From Lepturacanthus savala (lineage: Eukaryota; Chordata; Actinopteri; Scombriformes; Trichiuridae), in assembly GCA_030544235.1 (NCBI GenBank), contig CM060475.1, forward strand, positions 1,573,920-1,637,919: a stretch of DNA of 64,000 bases, read 5' to 3'. Shown one piece after another: positions 33,433-44,412 of the stretch. The first letter of the stretch is position 1, and the number at the start of each line of letters is the position of its first letter. Below the pieces are notes generated by a model. It was not told the origin of the DNA. It searched no databases and saw nothing but the letters and a program-made list of their open reading frames with translations. The position numbers and the translations under genes were made by a program.

Positions 33433-33734
33433 TAGTTATGGGAATTTCGACTCTTTTTAGTGAGTCGGATCATTTGGATAAGCTCACTAAAAAGCTCCCA
33501 AACCGCTCTCCATTTTACCACTTGTACGTTTTGTAATTCAGCCAAATTTGGCGCTGTTTTGGCTTGCGATTTGTAGTGAAAAACTCAATCCTCTGGTTAA
33601 AAATTAAAATAGAAATGAAAATACAAAAAACAAAAAAAAAACAATGATTCAAAGTTAAAATAAAATTTTAAAAAATGGCTCACGGACGGATGTGGGCTCT
33701 TTGAACCAGCTCGTTCGCTACCGACACATCACTA
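33433..33734. mobile_element. hAT-like non-autonomous element, 302 bp
   Basis: Left end TAGTTATGGGAATTTCG and right end CGACACATCACTA are inverted and imperfect. Flanking octamers CTGGCTGC (33425-33432) and GTCGCTGC (33735-33742) agree at 6 of 8 bases, consistent with an 8-bp hAT duplication. The internal GACTCTTTTTAGTGAGTCGG and GCTCACTAAAAAGCTCCC are typical of a fish hAT family. No transposase. Confidence 0.65.
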
Positions 33735-34009
33735 GTCGCTGCCGCCAGAGAGAGCCGGGGTGAGGGGAAGAAGGAGCATCAAACCCAGAGGATGAGGATG
33801 AGAGCCGAGGATGGTGGATGGAGTGGGGAAGGGGGGTTTGTGTGACCAGCTTTCTGCCCGACCAGTGCCAAGTTTCTCTCTGTATATTATTCTTTTGTCT
33901 TTATCAGTCTCTCGCTTCTTTCTGAAGCCACGGTAAACACAGGTGTTTCTGCCTTTACTCCAGAGGCCCCCGCTCTGTCTTTGTGCCACCTGTCTATTTA
34001 TAAACACTA

Positions 34010-34675
34010 AGGGTGTAACGACTCATCTAATGCATAGATGTATTGATTTATATTCCTGCGATACAACTATATTGATGTGAAAAGTTGGCCTTCAGGGTGA
34101 CATATGGATTTAACATCATTTAAAAGGTAATAAATCGATCGTATCCACCATATGTAATAGCACGGCAGGCTTTATATAAATGTGTTTTATGATTACTTTT
34201 ATTAATAAAGACATTAAGTGCTAATCAATTCCGTTTGCCTAATCTGTGACATCATCACCACACGCCATAATCTTCATAATCATCCACGGTATATATAATA
34301 TATATATATATATATGCTGTATTTGTATTATATGTTGGAAGAACAGCAGAAATAGCAGGTAAACTTACTGTTAATTCAGCCTCAAAAGATGTTGGTTGCA
34401 CTTTATTCAAATAAAATTTGAATGCTTTGCTATTAATTGTTGGTTTTCTAGCTATAATTTATTTATACCTGCCTGCCTTACAAGAAACAGGAAGGAATCT
34501 AAGAAACTTATATGCACTGTCGAGTTAGACTGTTTGAATTTTGGGCTAAAAAGTTACTGAATCATTTTGAAGTCCCTAAATCTGATTGGATCAGATTGTT
34601 CTAAACCAACCGATAAACCACCCACGAATCGTGAATCAAATCGAATCTTTGTTAAAATGAATGGTTACGTCCCCG
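34010..34675. mobile_element. Possible hAT-like element with an AT microsatellite
   Basis: Left AGGGTGTAACGACTCAT and the reverse complement of right ATGAATGGTTACGTCCC share about 12 of 17 bases, an end type common in fish hAT elements. No convincing target duplication. An (AT)n run lies inside at 34290-34315. Confidence 0.4.
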
Positions 34676-35309
34676 GCCCTCCCCCTCACTAACCCTCCCC
34701 CACACACGCTTTAATAGTCCTGCAGCTTTAGCGACTTACAAAAATGTCTTTTAGTGTCCAGCTGTCATAATCCAAAAGGAGGGCGGCGCTGACAAACTCT
34801 GTGGTCGCCATCAGCTGTCACGCTCACAAGAGCTGAGTGCATTGGCTTTCACCTCCCAGGCTGCATGCAGGTGGGTTAAATGACGGCTGCCGACACTACT
34901 TAAGAAGTAGGTAACATTTGGAGGAATATGTTACATCGCTTTCTGTCCAAATTAGAATGGAAGAAGAAAAAATGTGCTGTATATAATGGCAGCAGCTGGA
35001 AGCAGGAGGAAATGGCACGGCTTCGCTCAGTGCAAGGGAACAGAATCTGCACTTCAAAAAGCTCACAAATTAACACGTTTTTACCGCTTTGTTTAATCCA
35101 CACAAAAACTGAGGATTGAAAATTACAGCTATGCTAACCGGCTGCTAGCTGTTGCCTCATATTTAATGGAAAGAAAATGGAATCTTCTCTTTCTACAGTC
35201 TCCCAAAATATTGATATATTGATATTTCTAAGTGACCCCAAACTACTACAATGGTAGTGTAAACCAAATCATATGATTATATGATTATATTAGACCATTT
35301 TCATATTGT
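34676..35309. other. No recognisable gene
   Basis: Unique sequence; paired frames on opposite strands at 34900-35119 are a chance overlap. Confidence 0.4.
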
Positions 35310-35728
35310 TTTGATGATGTGGATATTGGTGACACGGTGGAAGAAGCTCGCAAGTTCAAGACCTTGGTCTGGGACCTTTCTGTTTGCATGTTCTCCCTGT
35401 GTCTGCATGGCTTCTCTCCGGTTTCTCCGGCTTCCTCCCACAGCCCAAAAACATGCTGAGGAAATTTCCCATATGTGGTGGTATGTGAGTGAATGGTGTG
35501 TGTGTCCCACAATAGGCTGGTGACCATCTGGGGTGTATCCCTGCCTCTTGCCTGTAATATACTGGGATTGGCTCCAGTAGACCCCCATGACCCTAATGAG
35601 GAATAAGCAGGTATAGAAGATGAATGAATGAATAACAGTAACACTGTGTTTTACTACAGATAAAAATACTTTATTTTCTGTTGTAGCTAAGGTTTTCTCA
35701 TGCAATATACATATAAACTCTTAACAGG
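35310..35728 (-). mobile_element. piggyBac-like MITE, copy III, interrupted
   Basis: GATGATGTGGATATT (35313-35327) and, after a 300-bp interruption, ACAGTAACACTGTGTTTTAC through CTCTTAACAGG (to 35728), match copy II (14338-14453) in order and orientation. TTAA follows at 35729-35732. The far end and the hAT-like motif present in copies I and II are missing. Confidence 0.6.
35331..35632 (+). mobile_element. SINE-like retroelement inserted in the piggyBac-like copy
   Basis: Contains TTTGCATGTTCTCCCTGTGT, CTCCGGCTTCCTCCCACAGC, GGTGTATCCCTGCCTCTTGC and a terminal ATGAATGAATGA tandem. AGTTCAAGACC at 35353-35363 resembles a pol III B box (GGTTCRANNCC), pointing to a tRNA-derived SINE with an internal deletion near the A box. 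Partial copies occur at 37985-38125 and 53578-53690 on the other strand. Family name not assigned. Confidence 0.6.
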
Positions 35729-35732
35729 TTAA

Positions 35733-36819
35733 AGGTGACCCGGCGGTTAATTAAAACTCTGCTATTTGTTGATAATTTATGGTAAATATATATTTTTTAA
35801 AGCATCTGTATTGCCCTTTGGTTGACCATCCTGTTTCCGTAAGCCAAACACAATCTTGCTGCATATGCAACTATATGCACTGTACAGTATGTGCCAGAAC
35901 CATCTAAATCCGAGTTGAGAAAGAGGGTACTTGTGTATTTACTGGGTGTGCCTGTTCAGGTGCCAGCGCTGAGGTCTGGCATGAAGCAAGCTGCGGCACC
36001 AAGAGGGGCAGGTGCACTGGGGCATTGTCCATCTGGCCATAGTGGGCAGGCAAGGTGCTCCCTGTCAGCGGCAAGGGAGAGAGAGGCTCGGTATAGACAG
36101 AGAGAGAGAGAGAGTGTGTGAAAGCGAGAGCGGCCCTCATCACAGCTATTGTTCAGAGACGGGAGTTCAGTTCAGAGCTGTGATGTATAATTGAGTGGCA
36201 AGAATGAGGCTGAATTCCTTTGAAAGCAAAATAATGAAAAGATATGTAGTCTGTCATATGTGCTGATGTTTATTATCCTCTCCCCCAGTTGCGAGCGCTC
36301 GCTCGCTCACACATAAATAAACACAAGCTGCCGTGGCATTTGCCTGTGAATACATCCAATACAGATGTGCACACGCATGCATAATTCACCTCATTACACC
36401 GTCGCTGTCAACCAGGCAGATTTTTCTCCATTATCCGGAGAGACGAGGAAGGAAGGGGGGGAGCAGACGGCCAAAGCTTGGTAAAACTCACCACAGAGCT
36501 CTACAAAACTGGACACTAAATTGCCAATCAGCAGGAAAAACCACAGCTCCTTCTGGCTCACCAACACCTGTAAACTGACTTTCTCCACCTTTGCCCTGTC
36601 CGTCTGTCAATTTGTGCAGCACCCCTCCATTAGGCAGGTGCTGACGTGGCGATTCCTGGGCCTGAAAACAATGTCGATGTTTACCACCATCCGCCCACGG
36701 AGCTCGTGCGCCGGACCGCTCTTAACCTGGGGAGCCAGTTTGCCAGAGTTATTTCCTCACTCCATTACATAGCAAATAGAAAAACAACAGTGTGTAGTGC
36801 TTAACAACGCAGCGCCGCT
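35733..36819. other. Unique sequence with a GA run
   Basis: A short GA run at about 36099-36114, a GCTCGCTCGCTC patch near 36296. Frames on both strands through 35891-36143 and 36333-36772 are unrecognised. Confidence 0.4.
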
Positions 36820-37260
36820 ATAAGCAAGTTGGCAGCAGTCATGCATTGTTGTGACTGCCTGTCTTTCCAGGCTATTTCCAGAACTGCTTTAAACTGCGCC
36901 CCAGTCAATGTGAATGGCACCGTGAATACATTTCCAGGGCCACGCGCTGCCAGATGCTTTGCGAAAAAAAGAAAAAAAAAGCCGTCGTCGCCTGACTCGC
37001 ACACTCAATCTATCTTCCAGGGGACTGAAACAGGCACAGCGCTATCAGTGTGTATCATTTCTGCTTCGCATCCATCAGCGGGCTGCTGTTCGCCTACCGC
37101 CCTGCGAGAGCACGCCGCACTTCCCCTTCCACTTCTGCGCGCCGTTCGGTGGCGGCGCGGGCAATTTGCCGCTGATTGTTTCCCATTTGCCCACGCAGAT
37201 GGAGGCCGGGGAGAGGGAGGCGGGTGGCGGCGAGGGAGACGAGGACGGTTAAACGGGAGC
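36820..37260. promoter_or_regulatory. CpG-rich block
   Basis: The most CpG-dense stretch of the window (about 37060-37250: GCACGCCGCAC, CTGCGCGCCGTTCGGTGGCGG). It could be a small CpG island. The 191-codon plus frame 36829-37404 spans it, but two other plus frames and two minus frames are open over the same bases, so GC composition explains it. I see no TATA box or splice-flanked exon. Confidence 0.35.
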
Positions 37261-37609
37261 ACAAACACTCGCATACACAAACATGGACCGAGGTGGCCCC
37301 ACTCACACAGAGGAGGTGGAGGCCAGGTGCTGTGGGGGCCATTTCTCATCATTATTGTGTCCAGGTACAGAGAGCTCGACAGTAACATAGCTGATCTCTG
37401 CTGAGGTCAACGTTACAGCAGGTGTGTGTGTGTTTCTAAGATGCTTTCACACCAAGACACACCAAATGGTCTATTCGAACCAAAGGGGCTTAGTTCCGTT
37501 TGTTTTCATTGGTGTGAAAGTTGTTGAACCAGTGGATGGAGACCTCCAAAGAAGTGGTCTCCGTCCATGTGACTTTGCACCAAATGAATTTGGTGTGGTC
37601 CCTCTAGTG

Positions 37610-37812
37610 CAGGGGTGGGCAATCCTGGTCCTGGAGGGCCGGTGTGGGTGCAGGATTTTGTTCCAACCAAGAAGTTACACACCTGATTCTACTAATGAAG
37701 GCCTTGACAATGGTTCTAGAGGTTGATTAGTCGAATCAGGTGTGTAACTTCTTGGTTGGAACAAAATCCTGCACCCACACCGGCCCTCCAGGACCAAGAT
37801 TACCCACCCCTG
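37610..37812. mobile_element. Palindromic hAT MITE, copy 1 (203 bp)
   Basis: Starts CAGGGGTGGGCAATCCTGG and ends with its complement ACCCACCCCTG; the arms pair over roughly 85 bases around a short unpaired centre. A perfect 8-bp target duplication CTCTAGTG flanks it (37602-37609 and 37813-37820), the hallmark of hAT transposition. A near-identical copy of the same length is at 57488-57690. Confidence 0.9.
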
Positions 37813-37984
37813 CTCTAGTGAGAACTTGAATTCAGGTCCAAACAACCTCACTGAATATACTGAATGAAGTGACGTGCTATGCGTTTTTGGCAACTCCGGT
37901 GCATCTGCGAATTGTTCTCCAGACACAGCCGCCACTCATTTTAGAATTTGATTTTGGAATTTTGATGAATAAGCCAATCGCAGA

Positions 37985-38125
37985 AGGGATACACCCTAGA
38001 CGGGTCACACACACCTTTCACTCACACACTACCACATATGGTCTCCAATTAACCTAAGCATGTTTTTGGACCATGGGAGGAAGCCTGTGAAAGCCACAAA
38101 GACACGGGGAGGACATGCAAACTCC
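37985..38125 (-). mobile_element. SINE-like fragment
   Basis: The reverse complement carries TTTGCATGTCCTCCCCGTGT and the CTTCCTCCCATGGTCC block of the family at 35331-35632. GGGATACACCC at 37987 is the complement of its GGTGTATCCC motif. Confidence 0.6.
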
Positions 38126-38137
38126 GCACTACCCACT

Positions 38138-38212
38138 GCACTGCCATGCCACCCACATGGTGCTAATGCTAAAGGGTACCTCACCCGCTGTTCCACCATG
38201 TGGGTGGCAGTG
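38138..38212. repeat. Inverted repeat (hairpin)
   Basis: CCACCCACATGG (38149-38160) pairs with CCATGTGGGTGG (38196-38207) around a 35-base loop. Pairing extends outward through CACTGCCA/GGCAGTG if a 5-base bulge is allowed. It adjoins the SINE-like fragment. Confidence 0.65.
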
Positions 38213-38402
38213 CGCCACCATGTTACCCACATGTTGCTTCATAATGAGTCAGAATTGGCGCTTATTTGTAGCCAAAAATAACCATTGATGAAACGTCTGT
38301 AGTTGTGAAAGCCGACGCCTCTGGACTCTTTATGCTATATAGTAAATATTTTATTGTCTGGTGTGGACCAAATAATCAAACTAGTGGTGTGAAAGCACCC
38401 TG

Positions 38403-39369
38403 AGAGACTTTGATTTTGTTGTTTTGGAGCACCGGCACACGTGCCTCAGACTTTGTGCAATAACTCATCTGTCCGCCCCTTTCCAGCTATTTCTGCACAC
38501 AGTCATTACCATCACCATCAACATTACCTCCTCCATGACTGCCCCCCTTCAACTCCACTGCACCCAAGAATCTTACAAAACACTCACATGCGCACACGCC
38601 CGCAGCCTGTTGTTCTACAGGTCAGAGCCGAGTCCCAGAAGCGCGGTTCATTGGCAGGCAGTATGAATAACAGGAATTGCAGGGAATACTAACTCCAAAA
38701 AAGGGCCAACGTTATGCACTCTCACACTATAGATAGAACGCGGTCGAGGTCTTCGCTCTGCTGCTTCACATACTCGACTAACGAGAGCAGACCTGCCAAG
38801 GAACCGACCGGCGTAATGACCACGCAGGTCGTTTGGACCACGCACTCAAATGACGTTTCTTCACGGCTGAATTTACAACAACACATTCCCGTCCCGCGGC
38901 GTCAAATAACACCGTTTTGTCACAGCCATCACTCTGAGGCTGACATATGAGATACCCTTTAGCAGCAAAAACTACAACTGAAACACAAAGCACGTCTTCC
39001 CTTTTTTGTTCCAAAATCACACTGACACTTTCCTGCTTCGAAATGACTAATAGCAGAGACCTAATACAAGTTAAAGTACTTTTGAGATGGGACTGTTGGG
39101 ATCTTCTGCCTGACAGATAACTATTATACGGTGTACTCCCTCTATCTTTTTACTGATACTGAATAATGAATTCAATGAGTTGAATAATTGAACTTCAACA
39201 GGTAATGATTTTACCCCTCCAAAAAATGTCATTTCCCATAATACTCAACGGCGGCGATCCAGGATAATGCTCGACTTGTGTTTCCATCCAGGCAGCTCGA
39301 CTATTTACAGCCTTTTTACAACACTAATCCACTTATTAATTCATAATAGGAGCGGTAATTCCTTATCAG
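38403..39369. other. Unique sequence, partly CpG-retaining
   Basis: 38620-38900 has retained CpGs and might be regulatory. Frames on both strands are short and unrecognised. Confidence 0.3.
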
Positions 39370-40330
39370 AGGATTAACTTGAATCACCTAACACTATGCA
39401 TGTATCAAATAGTTGGGAGACTATCAAGGCTCGGGACAGAGACAAGCGTTCCCAATGTGGGCTAAAGATAAGCCCGTGCCCAGTCTGACCGTGACCTCCA
39501 GTGACCCCCATCACTGTAATAATAACCACGGAATGAATTGCTAACATGTCTGCTAAATTAAACGGAAACCTTTTTTTAGTTTCTTTCCATTGTGGTCCAG
39601 GAGTGGGGCTTTGTTGTCCTGATAAACACAAACATTAGTTGCCAGGAGTTTTTAAATGATGCCATATGGGAGGATATCTGTGCATGTGTGTGTGTGCGCG
39701 TGTGTGTGTGTGTCGCAGCAGCCAGCGCAGCAAGATTCTTTCAAGTGAACGGCCAAATAAAGTTAAAGGCAGTTAGATAGCGAGGGAGGCGCACTGCCAG
39801 AGGTCACACACCGCTTTGGATGATAATCTCTCTCCCCGGTTTTCAACCAAACCACCTTAAATGGAGACAACTCTTGTAGAAGGTATTTATATATTGACTG
39901 TCTGCAGACAGGAGGGGAAAAAATAGTTTTGGTTTGACCAGATTAGTGACATCTGAGAACCGGCTGAAATTCACTTTTCCCTCTCAACTGGCCTTGCAGG
40001 GTTTTAAAAAAAAAGCAAACTTTCTGCTAATGCTATTACAGGGTCGAGCTCACTATCCCCGACTTTAATGAGGCCCCTGACCATCAAAACCAAAGGCAGG
40101 AGGGCAGAAGCTGGTCGATTTACTCCAAAGTGTGAGTCATCCTTTATGAAGTGAGGGTGGATGCAAGAGCAATTAGCAGAAAACAACCCCGAACCTCTGT
40201 GATAATGGACAAACAAACTGATGACTGTGATTCTGTGTGTTCCGTGGAGAGTCCACTAAGCAGCATTACACAATCAACTCAGTGCAAGCGTTTGGCTAGT
40301 GGGGAAAAAATACTGTCTACAGGATGTTTT
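39370..40330. promoter_or_regulatory. Candidate conserved non-coding cluster with a GT run
   Basis: Complex stretches at 39420-39590 and 39960-40280 (including CACTGTAATAATAACCACGG and GCAATTAGCAGAAAAC) flank an interrupted GT microsatellite at 39685-39713. No coding frame. Inferred from composition. Confidence 0.35.
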
Positions 40331-40402
40331 TAGAATAGTAATGATGGCTTTTACTGTTTGGGAAAAGGGTAAAATAGAAATACAGACCATCTGATGGATG
40401 AA

Positions 40403-40465
40403 CAGGGCTGCAATTGATAATTAGTTTCACTATCGATTAAAGGATCGGTTCAAATTTTTACAACA
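40403..40465 (+). mobile_element. hAT-like element, left-end fragment
   Basis: Starts CAGGGCTGCAATTGATAATTAG and continues CACTATCGATTAAAGG, the typical left end of a common fish hAT family. The rest of the element is not recognisable beyond about 40465. Confidence 0.5.
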
Positions 40466-41399
40466 ATACTCAACAATTTAACTAAGATCTGTTGATGTTG
40501 TTCCCTAACAAGAAAAACACTATTTGCAGCCAGTATGGGCTATTCTCATTTTGCAGTTGTGTCATATCTGTTAACCTCAACTGACAACACATATGCATGG
40601 TTGGTGAATTAATGAGGGCTCTAGTAGAATTTAAATCAGTCTGCAGTTCTGCTGCTCTGAATGGAGGATTCTTTGATTTCAACAAGTTTGAACATATTCT
40701 CTAATCAGAGTAATATTTGCATTCATTTATTAGATTAATCTTTTAGAATCAAACAAGTCAATTGAGTATTCCAGTTTCCCCAGAGTCAAATATGATCTTC
40801 AAAATCAAAATAGTGCAAATCCTTGTTGATTAGAGAGAGGGAAGTGATCAGTTGTGGGACGTATGATTCTGAAATATAGTTTAGTTTATAGAATACAGTA
40901 GGTTCACCTCAACCAGCTCTACAACATTAAATGGTGAGTACTTTTACTTCAACAGTGGGATGCACAGACTTTTTTAGGGGCAGAGGTGAAAGGGGGGAAA
41001 AAGGGCACATATAACATTTAGGATGTTATTTTACTGCATGTTTTGGCTCCCAGGATGGAACTTTAGCACTGCTTTTAAATATATTTTAGGATATTAGGTT
41101 GCTATTAATTGATTGTGGATGCAGGTGTACTGCTGCTACTTCCATCTAAGTAAATGATCTGAATAATTCTTCCATCTGCTGGATTTAATTCTGGAATTAG
41201 AACGAGTTGTACAAATACTACAGATAAAAGTCGCATAAGACAAAAAAAGCAATCCTCAATAAAGAAAAGATTGAGGAAAAGAAGCTCTATATTGTGCTTA
41301 ACTATATTAAGCACAGGATAATCCATCCAGTCCAGCAACGGCTACAGAACACAGGAGAGTTCATAAAAATCAGATAATTGAAAAACCACAGGTTCACCT
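40466..41399. other. AT-rich with a transposon fragment
   Basis: 40898-40942 (CACCTCAACCAGCTC, AGTACTTTTACTTCAAC) resembles interior and end sequence of the CAGTGGTGG family at 61929-62638. The rest is AT-rich and unassigned. Confidence 0.35.
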
Positions 41400-42250
41400 C
41401 CTTCCCTTGCTCTACTTCCTTTCAACCCCTGCCAAGTGTAACCGCAAGCGAGCAAATAAAAATCTCAGACAGCTATTAATAATTTATTTTCCCGATATCG
41501 ACTCCATCGCATGTTTGTTTCCCCTCGCAACTCATTAGCAGCTGGTTGGCCTGGCACGGTAATTGGTCAATAGGGGTGATAGACGACCGCCATACATGAG
41601 CTCGCGAAATCCTTGTGTGCGGAAGAATGAGAACGCTTCCCTTTGCAACTTCTTTTGACCTCATTTGTTATGCGAGATTGCTGTGGGGTACTTTTCCAAA
41701 CACCCCTCCCCTCCAGCAACGTTGGGAATTATATTCATCGAGGCAGGAGTTCATGAGAGCTATACTGGTCCATATTTTTTTTACAGCAATATCAATTCCT
41801 TGTTTGATAAGTGAAACATGGAAGTGTGACGGTCTCCTTGGAAAATTGTACTCACACAGGGGGCGATTCTGATTTAAAAAGCCTCTCCTCCTGCATTATC
41901 CAGGCCCCCGCCGTCTTTCCAGAAGCGATGATATTGTACAAAATAATAATAAAAATGATGTCAACGCTCCCGTGACGGAAATCAATGCGGAAACCTTGAA
42001 GAGGGGCCCGCGCTTTCCCTCGAAACGCACCTGAGTCTGGCTGGAATAACAAGCAGCTACAAACAAGAGGCGAGCGGGGCAGGGGAGTAGATGTCGTACA
42101 TCATGGGAGGCGAGCGGGGACAAAAGCAAACTATCCCCCACATATGGCTGAATAATGAATGCTCCGAGACAAAAACATTTGCGCATATCCATGGCGACCA
42201 GACATCTCCGAAGACGAAATACACACCTACACGCTCACACTTCAGGAGAT
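41400..42250. promoter_or_regulatory. Candidate conserved non-coding cluster
   Basis: Sustained complex, CpG-retaining sequence. Notable pieces are CTATTAATAATTTATTTTCC near 41473, GGCACGGTAATTGG near 41553, a CTGAATAATGAATGC stretch near 42148 and AAACATTTGCGCATATCC near 42174. Frames (41615-41872 and others) are short and unrecognised. Confidence 0.4.
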
Positions 42251-42599
42251 GACACGGACAAGTACTTACTGTTCTGTTTAATCTACACATTTCTCTTCCC
42301 TGTCATCCATCATGTCTCCATTTCCCCTTCGCCCTTCACCTCTTGTCCTCCAACATGAACCTAGGAAAGTCTATATTGTGTGTTTGAGATTGGGCTGTCA
42401 CAGCTGGGGTCTTAACCTGCTCACCATTGCTGCTGGTGGTACAGGCCTAGCAGGAAAGACACTCAAATATGCATGCAGGAATTCACTTTACAAAATACAC
42501 CACCCCGGGTCAAAGCCTCCTTGCCAGGGGGCGAGATTTCGTGGCGAAGATGGGCCCCGAGGTGGACAAAGAGCGAGCCGACCCCCCCAGGGCTGTGAC
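42251..42599. other. Unique sequence, no gene recognised
   Basis: Mixed pyrimidine-rich sequence (42295-42355) then complex CpG-retaining DNA that continues into the next block. Confidence 0.3.
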
Positions 42600-43140
42600 C
42601 ATCCGTCTTCTTAATGGCCCTGTCACGTTTCCTAATAGATTTTAATTCAGCTATGTGCAACGCAAAGGGGGGAAATGAGGCCTTTATGATCCGAAGAAGG
42701 GCCCCGAACAGTGAGACATGGCCGGAGTCCAAAAAAATGGCGGCTCAGAGGGCAACAGGCTGATTTATGCTTATCAAAGGTTGGGAAGTCTTCTAATCTT
42801 TTTCAACTCTTTGTTTTATTTTGCCATTAAAAGGCAAAAAAAAAAATCAGCTTTTCCATCTCAGCTGGAGTGAAAGCTAATTACAATTACTTTGTGGTTT
42901 ATTCTCACAGTGGAATGAGTTAACCGAAAGGTGGAGTGTTGACATGATTAGACAATTAAATCAATTAGGGACTTTGAAGTTGCTCCAAATCACCAAAGGG
43001 CCTGATAACATTCGCTGTCCGACCAAGGGTGTACACATTTGTCACAAACAAAAAAAAAAAAGAACCAAGGTGAAGCCATTTGTGTAGTAATTACCTTGAA
43101 CACCTTAATGGTAATGGGCATCTTTCCTTTTTTATTATAT
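42600..43140. promoter_or_regulatory. Candidate conserved non-coding element with clustered ATTA cores
   Basis: At 42877-42975 five ATTA/TAAT-type cores fall within 100 bases: GCTAATTACAATTACTTTG, then CATGATTAGACAATTAAATC, then AATTAGG. Upstream at 42618-42650 is CCTAATAGATTTTAATTCAGC. This density of homeodomain-type sites in complex, repeat-free DNA resembles developmental enhancers. Confidence 0.4.
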
Positions 43141-43444
43141 CCTCCTCATCAGTCTCACAACAGCAGGATGCTGAAGTAAAGCTGGTCACTGATAATGCCT
43201 GAGCAAATTAATGTCTGTCCGGGGTTGCAAATATTTTCAAGGTGTGTTATAATACACTGATTTGCAGTCGATTTTCATCATGATGACACCACATCAGTCT
43301 GTAGGAACACTGTCAATATCAACAAAAAGGCTACAAACGCCTGGATTTATCTGATAATTCATAATAAAATTCAAGAAAAGATTTTTAAAAATTACATAAT
43401 TCTTAAATGCTGTTTTTTTTTCATTGTCATGTGATTATTATTTG
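43141..43444. other. No recognisable feature
   Basis: AT-rich unique sequence. Confidence 0.35.
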
Positions 43445-43668
43445 AATATCCACTGGTTTCAGACAACAAGCAATTTGCAGATGACCCCTTGGGCTCTGGG
43501 AAAGTGCAGTGGGCATTTTTCTAGCCTGATAATCACACTGAAATATCATTCAAATATAACAACCTTTGGAGCAATTAGCGGTCTGGCGCTTTTTAGAAAC
43601 CATTTGGTATTATACAGACAGGTTGATTAATTGGAGACATGATCGATAATTGGATAGTCACAGCCCTG
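43445..43668 (+). mobile_element. hAT-like element, right-end fragment
   Basis: CCCCTTGGGCTCTGGGAAAG, CGATAATTGG and terminal CAGCCCTG (43661-43668) match the right part of the same family as the fragment at 40403. The left part is absent here. Confidence 0.55.
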
Positions 43669-44276
43669 AAGGTAAGATGCCCACTCGGAATCCAATAGCA
43701 TTGTGTAAAAGCTTTACCTAAGATTTGAGCTGGAAAACACACCCGGGTCCTAAGCAATAAAGCAAAAAATACAGCAGAAACATAAAACAACATACAGGAA
43801 CATACAGATCCAGAAAGCTGTTTTCATAACTTTAAGTCAAGAGTTTCTGCTGAGCAACCAGCACTGTAGACAAATTGATATCTGATCTGTGCTGCAATTG
43901 GCAGTGGGGCGGAGGTGGGGGATGGGGGGCTGTCTACTGCAAGCTCCAAACAGCTGAGGGATTAGCTCCAGGCTCTCTGAGGCTGAACCTGTATTGTTCA
44001 TTGATGGGATGAGGCAAGCAAAGGGAACACACTATCCTCCAAATCACACTAATAGGAGAAAAGTCAGATTTAGGTGGTGGGGAGGAGAGATATCTGTGTT
44101 TTTGGCATTGGGGAGTGATTCTCCTTGTGTGCATGTGTGTGTGTGGATACGGAAAAATGTGTATGTGACATGTCTACTGTAACTGTAAGACTGTAGCAGC
44201 ATGCGTGCTTCAGTGTGTCCACATGGCGGCCAGCTGAGTTGAGGAATGCGATGGATGCGGCAGTGCTGCTATTCCT

Positions 44277-44277
<1 letters not shown>
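43669..44277. other. No recognisable gene
   Basis: Mixed sequence with short G and GT patches. Frames on both strands near 43934-44182 are unrecognised. Confidence 0.4.

Positions 44278-44326
<49 letters not shown>
44278..44326. repeat. (GT)24 microsatellite
   Basis: The longest pure dinucleotide run of the window. Confidence 0.97.
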
Positions 44327-44327
<1 letters not shown>

Positions 44328-44391
44328 CATCAGCATAGCAAGGGGTTCTGCTATTTCAAGGGGAGTCCAGATTCCTGGCATTGATGTCTGA

Positions 44392-44412
44392 GTGTGTGTG
44401 TGTGTGTGTGTG
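44392..44412. repeat. (GT)n microsatellite
   Basis: About ten GT units, 65 bases after the longer GT array. Confidence 0.95.

Larger units (their letters stand above)
37437..38402. mobile_element. DNA transposon remnant hosting two nested insertions
   Basis: Left end ATGCTTTCACACCAAG and right end GGTGTGAAAGCACCCTG form terminal inverted repeats of a type common in fish hAT-like elements. Between them lie host sequence, a 203-bp hAT MITE (37610-37812) and a SINE-like piece (37985-38125). No target duplication was confirmed. Confidence 0.55.

Noticed and set aside
36829..37404. 191-codon plus-strand frame
   Set aside because: Sits on a CpG-rich block where five frames on both strands are open; no recognisable domain, splice sites or promoter.
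37675..37935. Peptide shared with 57476-57718
   Set aside because: The shared peptide comes from the arms of the 203-bp MITE copies, not from a conserved protein.
40403..43668. A single 3.3-kb autonomous hAT element spanning both end fragments
   Set aside because: The left end (40403) and right end (43668) belong to one family and are correctly oriented, but flanking octamers do not match and the interior is unrelated, repeat-free sequence with no transposase.
44070..44381. 103-codon minus frame with a His-Thr run
   Set aside because: Crosses the (GT)24 microsatellite; the run is a repeat artefact.
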